Assembly: GCA_014155875.1 (NCBI GenBank)
Contig: JACEFZ010025793.1
Coordinates: forward strand, 1 to 64,000
Source of the DNA: Cepaea nemoralis
Lineage: Eukaryota; Mollusca; Gastropoda; Stylommatophora; Helicidae
DNA length: 64,000 nt
Direction of reading: 5' to 3'
Shown: one piece after another, positions 55,311 through 64,000 of the stretch
Position numbering within the stretch: position 1 is the first letter of the stretch
How the letters are laid out: each line of letters opens with the position of its first letter
Notes under the pieces: model-generated
Database searches by the model: none
The model's input: the letters and a program-made list of their open reading frames with translations, nothing else
Told to the model about the DNA's origin: nothing
Made by a program: the position numbers and the translations under genes

Positions 55311-55319
55311 AATATTTAC

Positions 55320-55770
55320 AAAAGAAAAATTAAAGACGAGACAAGACTTCTTGTTTAAAGTGAAACAATCTAACGAAATATTTTCGTGAATGTAATTCAG
55401 TGGACGAAAGTTTAATTTCTTGAAGGGAGACAATCAAATACAGATGCATTATCTACATTTTACAAGAGAAATTACTCACACTAGAGCTCTAGAAACGTTT
55501 GCCTGACAAAGATCACGTTCTGACACAAATGCCGTTCTGACAAAAATCACATAATGTTTGAATGGGACACCGATTATTTCTAATGAAATCAATTTATGAA
55601 TGTATTCCCTTTTCGACATGTTGGCTGAGATCAAAGTGTAGTATCTGCACTTGATCTTGCCAGGGCCACCAGCAAAGGCAGTCGTCGGAATGACACACAG
55701 GAACGTGGGGACCTGATGGGGCAGTTCTGGTCCTTGGGGGAACAGCGAGCCCTTATTTTTAAAAAAATAT
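55320..55770 (+). repeat. Dispersed repeat with U2 snRNA-like segment, copy E
   Basis: The body (AACAATCTAACGAAATATTT, GGGAGACAATCAAATACAGA) leads into the U2-like segment 55,604-55,647 (TTGGCTGAGATCAAAGTGTA, then GTATCTG). The GATCTTGCCAGGGCCACC module follows and the copy ends near GAGCCCTTATTT. Orientation is U2-sense on the plus strand. Confidence 0.8.
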
Positions 55771-55901
55771 AAAAGAAATTCTCTAAAACTAGATTTCTTC
55801 CAATTTAAAGAATTCACGGTATCACTCGATGACTATACATAAAAGTGACAACAAGTGTCCCGTTTACTAATTAGATTGAAACAGGTAGGTGTGTCTTCTA
55901 A

Positions 55902-55903
55902 GA

Positions 55904-55977
<74 letters not shown>

Positions 55978-56184
55978 GAGGCAGAGAGAGAGAAGAACAG
56001 AGAGGGGAGGGAGGGAGAGGGGGAGAAAGAGGGATAGAGAGAGGAGTGGGAGAGGGTGAGAAAGGGACACAGAGAGAGGGAGATAGAGGTAGAGAGAGAA
56101 GGAGAGAGTGCTGAGAGAGGTGGAGAAAGACAGCGAGAGGGAGGGAGATAGAAAAAGTGAGATAGAGGGAGAATAAGAAATAGA

Positions 56185-56224
<40 letters not shown>

Positions 56225-56559
56225 GGGGAGGGAGGGAGCGAGAGAGAGAGGGAGAGAGAGAGAGGAATAGAGAGGGGAACAGAGAGAGAGGAATAGAGAG
56301 GAGAGAGAGAGGAGAGAGAGGGAGAGAGAGAGAGAGAGGGGGAGAAAGAGAGGAATAGAAATGGGAGGTGGGAGAGGAGGAGAGGGAGGGAGATGAGGAG
56401 AAAGAGGGATAGAGAGAGGAGTGGGAAAGGGTGAGAAAGAGACACAGAGGGAGGGAGATAGAGGTAGAGAGAAAAGGAGAGAGTGCTGAGAGAGGTGGAG
56501 AAAGACAGCGAGAGGGAGGGAGATAGAAAGAGTGAGATAGAGGGAGAATAAGAAATAGA

Positions 56560-56607
<48 letters not shown>

Positions 56608-56964
56608 TAGTGAGGGGAGGGAGGGAGCGAGAGAGAGAGGGAGAGAGAGAGAGGAATAGAGAGAGAGGAATAGAGAGGGGAACAGAGAGAGAGGAATAGA
56701 GAGGAGACAGAGAGAGGAGAGAGGGGGAGAGAGATAGAGAGAGGGAGGGAGAGAGAGAGGACTAGAAAGGGGAGGGAGGGAGAGGAGGGGAGGGAGGGAG
56801 ATGAGGAGAAAGAGGGATAGAGAGAGGAGTGGGAAAGGGTGAGAAAGAGACACAGAGAGAGGGAGATAGAGGTAGAGAGAGAAGGAGAGAGTGCTGAGAG
56901 AGGTGGAGAAAGACAGCGAGAGGGAGGGAGATAGAAAGAGTGAGATAGAGGGAGAATAAGAAAT

Positions 56965-57013
<49 letters not shown>

Positions 57014-57024
57014 AAAATGCCATG

Positions 57025-57088
<64 letters not shown>
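55902..57088. repeat. 1.2-kb polypurine tract with higher-order repeats
   Basis: Almost only A and G on the plus strand, with a GACA patch at 55,949-55,977. A segment of about 180 bp with GTGCTGAGAGAGGTGGAGAA occurs three times (56,109, 56,483 and 56,891), giving spacings of 374 and 408 bp. Near the right end ATCAAAATGCCATGAA occurs twice (57,010 and 57,094). Serine- and leucine-rich frames on the opposite strand are compositional. Confidence 0.93.
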
Positions 57089-57096
<8 letters not shown>

Positions 57097-57127
57097 AAAA
57101 TGCCATGAAACAATCCAAAGTGCTGAA

Positions 57128-57840
57128 TATTAAGGATCGTTTTGTCTTTTTAAAGGGCTTTCGTTTCCCAACAAGGTCAGAGGCGCTCATGAAAGTCCTA
57201 CTTCGAATCATTCGGGTGTCTTCCTCTGTATGCGGCCATAGCAAGATCAAGCACAGATTCTACACTTCGATCTAAGACAAGTGGTGATATTAAGGATGTT
57301 AGGCCGTTTACAGACCTGACAAAAATAGTTTATGACATGCTCATCACAGTAATGTTTTATCGAAAGCAACACACACACTCGAAATGAAATATCAAGAGAA
57401 AATAGAAAAATGAATCACGAAATAATCATCCTTATAGCATAAGACCATTATGTTTGTAAAAATTTTTAAAGGTGACTTAAATTTCTATTTCAGTATTTAT
57501 GGAATAAATATCTGTAAATAATTTCTATAAAGGTTTGATAAACGTTGTATAAATCCTACAGTTATTTAAATAAAATTTTATGTTTATGCTACTTTGAGTA
57601 ATGTCCCATAAAATAATAACTGTAATAAAGTTAAGTCCTTTGCCAATATTGTAATAACACGTGTTTCTTTTCATGTTTTTTTTTTTTTTTAAATAACTTT
57701 TCTTGAATCAAGAATTTCTTTTTGTTTAAATAAGAGCTCGCTGTTCCCTCAAGAACCAGAGCCTCTCCATCAGGTCCCCACGTGATTTGTGTCAGAACCT
57801 ACAAGCAATCGTTTCTAGTTCTCTAGTGCGAGAATTTGTT
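57128..57840 (-). repeat. Dispersed repeat with U2 snRNA-like segment, copy D
   Basis: Module 1 (57,150-57,330), the AT-rich body (57,340-57,670) and a truncated module 2 (57,700-57,840), in the same order as copies A and C. The U2-like part is decayed (on the minus strand CTTAGATCGAAGTGTAGAAT). Confidence 0.75.
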
Positions 57841-57929
57841 CAGGGATATTGGGCTGTGTCAGACAGGGTAAAATTAATCGGCAGTCTTTTTAACATAAAC
57901 ATGATTAAATTAAATGCCTAAACAGGAGA

Positions 57930-58106
57930 ATGTAGCGAAAATAGTATAGGGGAATTTTATGACGTCATAGAGCATGCTTTGAAGAAATGTAAAAATTCAG
58001 AAAAAAATATCATAATGGGTGACAACAAAGCAAAGGTAGGAAATCAAGGCCATGGATGCCCAGTAGGCAACGATGGATTGGAGAAGCGAAACGTAAGCGG
58101 ATACAG
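57930..58106 (+). pseudogene. LINE endonuclease fragment (RTE-like)
   Basis: A short stretch reads FYDVIEHALKKCKNSEKNII, then MGDNKAKVG and GHGCPVGNDGLEKRN. This resembles the part of the LINE apurinic-type endonuclease around GDxNAKVG in RTE-like elements. The LINE is cut off at the mariner insertion (58,112) and I find no continuation after it. Confidence 0.65.
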
Positions 58107-58108
58107 AC

Positions 58109-59224
58109 GTGTACGAGGGCGAGTCAATAAATAAGTCACACATTTCTGTGGGATGGCAGGTAAATGTAGTTGGTGTTTTCTACAGGTGTCATTGGGTGAC
58201 AGCAACATCGAACTTTATATTCCCGTTCGTCAGGTGGCACTACGTGTCTCATGCGCATGCGCAGCGCATAAACAAAATTGCGACTGTACTTACGGAGAAT
58301 ACAACCAAAGAGCAACGTGCTGTTGTGCGTTTTTTGTGGGTAAAAGGACTGCCTGAAAAGGAAATTCATAAGGAAATGTTTCCTGTTTGTGTTGACAAAT
58401 ATTTGTCCCGTAAAGCGGTGCATAGCTGGGTAGAAAAATTTTATGAAGGATGCTCTAAAATTGTTGACGAAATCCGATCTGGTCGCCCTGTTGAGATTGC
58501 AACAGAAGCATCCGTGCAGCGGGTGGAGGAGATGATTAGAGGTGACAGGCGAGTAACGATTGACTCCGTATCATCTGCAATAGGGTGCACACATGGATTA
58601 GCATACAGCATAATGCATGATCGATTGAAATTTAAGAATATGTGCTCAAGGTGGATACCCAGACAATTGAAGGAGGAACACAAAATGAACCGATTTGGCT
58701 TGTCCTTGCATCATCTCTGTCGATACGAAAATGAAGGAGAAGACATGCTGAACAGGATTGTAACTGGGGACGAATCATGGGTGCATCACTACCAGCCCGA
58801 ATCAAAGCGTGCTTCAATGCAATGGAAACATCCATCTTCGCCTTGTGTCCAAAATTTCAAGGTTGTGCCATCAGCAGGGAAGGTTGTGCTGACAGTGTTC
58901 TGGGATTGTCAAGGAGTGCTTTTAACCAATTTCAAGAAGAAAGGTGACAATATGAATTCTGAATCGTACTGTGAAGTTCTATCGATGCTTCATGATGCAG
59001 TTCGAAGAAAACGTCAAGGACTGTTGACTAGAGGCGTGTTGCTTCTTCATGACAATGCCAGACCACATACTACTCGATTAACTCTGGAGAAAATTACAAC
59101 CTAAGGTGTGAGGTTCTGAAACATCCATCTTACAGTCCCAACTTAGCCCCTAGCGATTTCCATCTTCTTATTCCACTGAAAATCCACCTTGGTGGGAGAC
59201 ATTTCGCGAAATACGCCGAAATTT
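58109..59224 (+). pseudogene. mariner transposase, frameshifted near the C-terminus
   Basis: The enzyme cuts out the transposon and inserts it at a TA. The open frame (58,109-59,104, 331 residues) has two helix-turn-helix regions (about 68-110 and 130-170), the linker WIPRQL (182-187), the catalytic block TGDESWVHHYQPESKRASMQ (D221) and LLHDNARPHT (D315). The third catalytic Asp is present as LAPSDFHLL (codon 59,155-59,157) but in another frame, after a frameshift near 59,103. The spacing fits the mariner D,D34D signature. Residues 1-50 read through the inverted repeat, so the native start is internal. The copy is inactive but young enough to be read almost whole. Confidence 0.92.
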
Positions 59225-59447
59225 AAAGTGAAATGAAAACGTGGTTTAGTAAACAGAGCAAGCAGTTTTATGTAGCCGATTTAGGAGGACTGATAAAACG
59301 ATGGGATAAGTGCATCAATGTTGGTGGAAATTATGTTGATAAATAAAAGGACAATTTATGTATTAAAATAAACTAGTTTCACGTTGTTATCTTATTTAGT
59401 TATTTTTCTACAGCGATTTGTGACTATACTAATGACTTCCCCTTGGA
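58112..59447 (+). mobile_element. mariner transposon
   Basis: About 1.34 kb, the usual mariner size. The left end TACGAGGGCGAGTCAATAAA and the right end (minus strand TCCAAGGGGAAGTCATTAGT) are diverged inverted repeats. The element lies at a TA. It carries one long transposase frame, broken near its end. Confidence 0.85.
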
Positions 59448-59505
59448 AAATGTAATCCAGTTTTTTTCTCTCTTTCAAACCATGCCAATGTTGATAGCGG
59501 AAATG

Positions 59506-59548
59506 TCATAATAATAATAATAGTAATAATAATAATAATAATAATAAC

Positions 59549-59580
<32 letters not shown>

Positions 59581-59860
59581 TAATAATAATAACAGAATGA
59601 CAGTTTTAAACGCTGTAAGACGCAATGAGCGTATGGCACCAGACCCATATTTTGAATCGACAAATCGGCGCTATTTGGGTGATATGGTCAGTATCACACC
59701 TGCCGCCTTTAATTCCCAAGCCATTTCCGGATATCCATTTTAGGCAGGGACCACCTGGCAGCTCTGGTCAATTGTAAACATTCGTCCCGGTGCAGATTCG
59801 AACTCATGACATCAGGTGGGCGTTTAGACACTACGTTGCCGCGGCTTCCGTGCTTAAAGC
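59506..59860 (-). mobile_element. tRNA-headed SINE, family S4, copy 2
   Basis: Matches 55,019-55,310. The tail is longer (TTATTATTA at 59,506-59,593 on the minus strand). Flanking sequence on the right also matches copy E (AAACAGTCTAACGAAATATT at about 60,178), so SINE and host repeat were copied together. Confidence 0.88.
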
Positions 59861-59939
59861 TTACTTTGCAAAATAAAAAAAACAAAACAAAATAAATAAA
59901 TAAATAAAACTGCTTGTGTAAAGTAAAACAAAATGTTTT

Positions 59940-60175
59940 GCATATCCTTTACAGGACATCGCTGTCATCATAATCATCTTTCAGCTGATTGTTGATTTCT
60001 TGGCAAGATTACGCTCAGTAGTTTGTCATTGCTTTCTGAGCGACCGGCTCCATACTCTCATAAGTCACTGACGCGACTCGAACCGCTTCCAATTCTCGTG
60101 CTCTCACGTCAACCACGAGAGTATTCGGGGTTACGGAGAAAGCTGCTAACACCTCCGCCAGGGAGACGGCAAAAT
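59940..60175 (-). mobile_element. tRNA-headed SINE, family S3, copy 2
   Basis: On the minus strand a tRNA-like head (with CTGGCGGAGGTGTTAGC) precedes the body GAAAGCAATGACAAACTACT and GATGATTATGATGACAGCGA. It is inserted between the S4 copy and the U2-like repeat body, compared with 55,310-55,360. Confidence 0.78.
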
Positions 60176-60444
60176 GAAACAGTCTAACGAAATATTCTTG
60201 TCTGTGTATTTCAGTGGACGAAAATGCAATTTTTTAAAGTGAGACAATCAAATACAGAAATGATATCTCAATTTTACAAGAGAAATAACTCGCACTATAG
60301 TGCATTTACATTTGGTTGCCTCCATATAAAAATCCATATCTCAGTAACCAACTGAGCTAAAATGATGAGATTTAGCATATAACCTTATCATTATGTCCAT
60401 CCAACAAAGAAATTTTTGTTCTGGAGATTGTACAGCAGATTTCA

Positions 60445-62003
60445 ATGTTTGTTTATATGCGGTATATAATTTACGGGTCAGAGATTAAGTCCATAATTTT
60501 TAATGTATTACACCTTCAGCCAGAAAATCAGCGTTCAATGTTGAATATTCTTAGTGGTTCACGGGATTGGCCTTATGGCAAGAACCCCGCACTATTTAAA
60601 CTGGGAGTGTTCAGAGGTGTCGTCAATGTGGGTTCTTTCATGACACCTGATTATTTTTTTTTCATCTTACCACTTATCGCTAACATTGGAATGTGTGAAT
60701 ATTGTTCAATGGGATTGAATGTGAAATTTTGTACACTTCAAAGCATCGCTATGAAGTTGTACACATATTTTTGTCAAGAAGCTGATCGCAGGAAACTGTT
60801 TCATACTATTACAAATTCCGAAAAAAGAACAGTGCATGCATTGGGTTTGAGTAAACGGTCATTTCGTCGATGGGTGCAAGAATCTGGAATTAAACCACCA
60901 CGCAATAACCAAACGGTAGGTAGAAAGGCTATTGTAGACAGCTTTGACAAGGATGTCATAAGGCGAGCTATTATAAAAATGCTGGATGCCAAAGAAACAG
61001 TGACTGTAAGAAAACTTAGGGTTTGGTTGAGAAAGAACAATAACATAGAGCTATCCAAAACAACTTTGTGGAAAATTATAAGGACATTAGGCTTCACTTT
61101 TAGAAAGTACAATGGAGGTAGAAATATCCTTTGCGAGCAACCGCATTTAGAAGCCATGAGAAGCAGATACCTACGTGAAATAAGGGAAATGCGCAAAGAA
61201 AATTATGGCATAGTGTATTTGGATGAAACGTGGATCAATGCGCACCACACAAGTGATAAGGAATGGCAATCAGTGGATGGACAGATAAAGCGATATGTGC
61301 CCAGTAGTATAGGACAGCATTTGGTCATGGCCCATGCTGGTAATACGCATAATGGCTTACTACAGAATGCTGGACTCGTGTTCGTATCAAAGCATACAGA
61401 CAATAGGGATTATCATAATAAGATGAATGGTAATGTATTTAGAGATTGGCTCGAGAATACAGTGCTTCCATCCCCAGATAGACCGCCGTGTCCAATTATG
61501 GACAATGCATGATATCAATGTTGTTGCCCAAGAAGACAAAATACCTACAGCATCGAGCACAAAGGGAGCAATAAAGATATGGCTCCGAATGGAAAACATA
61601 CCATTTCCAGAAACGTATTTCTAGCTAGAATTGTTGTCCCTTGTAAAACAGACGCCAAAAAGCAAGAAATATCAAATCGACAAGTTGATAGAAGAGCATC
61701 GTCATGGGTGCTTGAGACTTCCGCCGTACCATTCTCAATTTAACCCTATAGAACTTGTGACGGCTAAAAATTAAAAGACAGTTGGCAGCTGACAATACTA
61801 TATTCATATTATCTGACGTCAAGATACTAACCCAGTCCGCGCTATTAAATACTGATAAACTATTAAATACTGATAAAAGTTAGTGGGAAAAATGTGAGGA
61901 CCATGTGTTGAAAGAGAAGGATGACTATTGGAGAAAGGATGGATTGAATTTTATGCAACCAAGAGCAGTCATCAACCTGCTGGAATCGTGCGACACAGAT
62001 TAA
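60445..62003 (+). pseudogene. DDE transposase (IS630/Tc1 type), nearly complete but broken
   Basis: A cut-and-paste transposase. The first open part (60,445-61,512, 355 residues) has an N-terminal DNA-binding region with LSKRSFRRWVQESGIKPPRN, a winged-helix-like segment (VTVRKLRVWLRKNNNIELSK) and the DDE motifs VYLDETWIN (first Asp) and IMDNA (second Asp) at its end. A TGA at 61,510-61,512 interrupts the frame. The third acidic motif RLPPYHSQFNPIEL is readable at about 61,711-61,752 in another frame, and the C-terminus ends in NLLESCDTD near 62,001. The true start is probably nearer MGLNVKFCTL (about 60,709), since upstream residues look like leader sequence. The family is assigned from these motifs. 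Confidence 0.85.
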
Positions 62004-62547
62004 GGTCTGGGCAGATCGCAGACATTAATCCACATGCACACTTACTTGGATATTTTTACTCCAACTATTCAGAGGAAGAATTGCAGGCCCTTAACATGAC
62101 AGCATCGGCACAAACAATACAACTTGTCAATAGCAACAGTTTGTATTCCACAGTGATGAATTTTCAATTCCGTAAGCCATTAACCGTGACAAACAACTGG
62201 CATTGAAAAAAAAAGATCTAGACGCATTGAATACCAACCGAAGAGTAATATTGGGGTGGGAACTGACATATTGTAGCATAACAAGAAACGTGAGAAGATA
62301 CACGTTGTCAAATGAGGGGACAACACACGAACATATGAATAATTCTATAAACTTCAATGAAAAGAGGACCAACATCTTGACCGTTTATGCAGGAAGCCCA
62401 CTACAGAGACAGTCACAGCTATATTCGTCGTGCAAATCAGGTAATCATGTTCCGTCTCAACAGAGTAGACATTGCACCCACTCCCATACGAATCCGGATA
62501 CGTTTTGTGTCATCATCTGAATTGTTGGGGCATTCATTACTGTAAAA

Positions 62548-62634
62548 AGAATGCTTTTTAATTTACTGTTTTTTAATGTAAAAAGCCCCGAATGCTGTGA
62601 TGTCGATTCCTAAATCAATCAATCAATAAATCAA
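62548..62634 (+). mobile_element. 87-bp LINE 3'-end insertion with 14-bp duplication
   Basis: Flanked by TCATTACTGTAAAA at 62,534-62,547 and 62,635-62,648. The insert ends with GAATGCTGTGATGTCG and AAATCAATCAATCAAT, the same 3' end as at 10,121-10,170. It is a very severely 5'-truncated LINE copy. Confidence 0.9.
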
Positions 62635-62784
62635 TCATTACTGTAAAACATGTTTGTTAGCGAGAAATCACTAGTTTTTCACCAAAACATCAAAGAAATG
62701 TCGCCGCTTTCCATGATTTAAGTTGCTTTTGGACCTATCAAAGACAAATTCCTTGGGTGGGGGTAAATATAAGACGGCAGGAAA

Positions 62785-62985
62785 CGATTGCCTGCTGATT
62801 CTGATAAGAATAATGTAATGTTTGAATGGGGCACCTATTATTTCTATCAACATCAATTTATGAATACAATCCTTTCTTGGTCTTGTGGCTAAGATCAAAG
62901 TGTAGTATCTGCACTTGATCTTGCCAGGGCCACCAGCAGAGACAGTCATCCGAATGACACACAGGGACGTGGGAGTAGTGATGTT
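62785..62985 (+). repeat. Dispersed repeat with U2 snRNA-like segment, copy F
   Basis: The U2-like segment is 62,869-62,911 (GTGGCTAAGATCAAAGTGTA, then GTATCTG). It is followed by GCACTTGATCTTGCCAGGGC and ACACACAGGGACGTGGG. It matches copies E and C and is U2-sense on the plus strand. Confidence 0.85.
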
Positions 62986-64000
62986 TGGAACACGTCCACG
63001 TACTTTTTTGGATGTGGGATGGCGGGCTATAGATTTTAGGTGTTTTGAGTGGGGTAAAATGGTGAAATTTTTTTGGCGATGGTTGCCTGGTCTGGTTGGA
63101 ACGGGGTGAAATATGTAGGTTGTTTTCTGTGAAAGTAATTAAGGTAGCGAGTGTAAAAGTATTCGTGTCTATTTTAGTTGTTTCTGTAAACGTAATTAGT
63201 GTGAGTACGGCTGAAGGGTGTGAAGGGGAAACGTTATATATATTGGTTACAAAACGTAGGGTATATGAATATGGCGAGTGAAAGATAAACTTGCAAGGGT
63301 GTGATGGGTCGTGGTTATACTCGACGAAGTATGGGTAGAGGTGTAGATGGTACTGAACAAAAGAGGGTTGTAGGAGTCTGACACAGTAAAACAGAGAGAC
63401 AAAATTAAAAACAAAAAAGTAATATTTTCAAGTGTTTTTTTATTGGTATACATCAAACTACATTTAAAAATGGTTTACGACCCAAAGGGGATCAGAGGGA
63501 GGTGGTTATTGTAGAAAGATGACTGGTCCTGTAGAGGTCTGTCTTGACTGTCGTTATTATTACTAGAGGGTGAATGGAAACGAACATCAAAATCAGATAT
63601 GAATTAATCGATGGTAATTATTACTAGAGGGGGAATGGGTGTCATTTGGTGGTAAGGGGTGGGTACCAGGTATTAGTGGTAGATATAGGGGTGGTCATAA
63701 ATGTAATAAGATAAGAGGTGTAGAGGGTCACTATCAACTGAAGAAAAGTAAAGAGGGTTGATTATCATTAGGTGATAAGAAGTGTAGAGGGTCAGTATAA
63801 TCTGAAAAAGTAAAGATGGTCGTAGGAGTCTGGGGCTCGAACCATTGTTAGACTATTGATGAGGATCAAGAAGTGGTCGCGTTTTGTGAGTCTGGGAGTC
63901 GATCAGGTGTTAGACCAACAACTATTGGTGATGATCAAAGGTTGGTCACACACTGGTCAAGCCAGTGGTCAAGCAATGGTCAAGTAGGGTCAAGTAGTCA
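62986..64000. other. No gene recognised; G-rich low-complexity sequence
   Basis: No coding or mobile-element signature that I can support. A repeat of about 66 bp with GTGTAGAGGGTCA and AAGTAAAGA occurs twice (about 63,718 and 63,784), ATTATTACTAGAGGG occurs at about 63,556 and 63,618, and GGTCAAG repeats end the window (63,955-63,996). The plus strand is G-rich. Confidence 0.5.

Larger units (their letters stand above)
60320..62784 (+). mobile_element. IS630/Tc1-type transposon, copy 2
   Basis: Collinear with the two halves of copy 1 (5905-6727 and 10,170-11,876). It begins near CCATATCTCAGTAACCA and ends near ATAAGACGGCAGG. It carries one transposase gene, a conserved non-coding part (62,003-62,520) and an 87-bp LINE relic (62,548-62,634). 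It is embedded in a U2-like repeat (body to the left, U2-like segment to the right). Confidence 0.7.

Noticed and set aside
55867..57015. Ser/Leu/Pro-rich open frame of 382 residues on the minus strand
   Set aside because: It is the complement of the polypurine tract; no signal peptide logic or domain beyond composition.

Overview
The window is animal nuclear DNA and is made almost entirely of repeats. I found no host protein-coding gene, no spliced gene and no functional RNA gene. LINEs of two kinds, Ty3/gypsy-like LTR elements, mariner and IS630/Tc1-type transposons, several tRNA-headed SINE families and long GA, CA and GACA tracts together suggest an invertebrate. A lophotrochozoan, probably a mollusc, is my inference; nothing in the sequence names the species.

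Left part (1-13,048): a 59-bp tandem repeat, a decayed RTE-like LINE (2,031-3,909), a dispersed repeat carrying a U2 snRNA-like segment and nested insertions, an IS630/Tc1-type transposon broken by about 3.4 kb of unassigned DNA, SINEs, and an antisense, diverged 18S rRNA pseudogene (11,990-13,048).

Middle-left (13,221-28,300): LINEs on the minus strand. One 5'-truncated LINE has a 3' UTR swollen by a G-poor CCCACACA-type satellite and CT tracts. A second 3' UTR repeats the same order and is interrupted by a plus-strand RTE-like LINE. A nearly full-length L2/CR1-like LINE follows (21,768-about 28,300). Its ORF1 is open and carries a GDSL/SGNH esterase-like domain; its ORF2 (endonuclease plus reverse transcriptase) has one stop and one frameshift.

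Middle-right (28,768-54,310): a repeat unit of about 2.6 kb is present twice. The second copy is split by an 18.4-kb three-level nest of LTR elements. A minus-strand element (35,342-53,707, target duplication CAGGG) has the pol order protease-integrase-RT-RNase H and a SCAN-like capsid, as in the Gmr1 group. A solo LTR (36,778-45,755, duplication GAGCT) sits in its 3' LTR. A related element lacking the integrase core and RT (37,514-44,490, duplication GTGAT) sits inside that solo LTR. The matching empty site survives in the first copy of the duplicated unit.

Right part (54,311-64,000): SINEs, more U2-like repeats, a 1.2-kb polypurine tract with higher-order repeats, a mariner element with one frameshift, a second copy of the IS630/Tc1-type transposon, and about 1 kb at the end with no recognisable gene. 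The elements do not form a pathway. The window records successive insertions whose order can be read from target-site duplications and paralogous empty sites.
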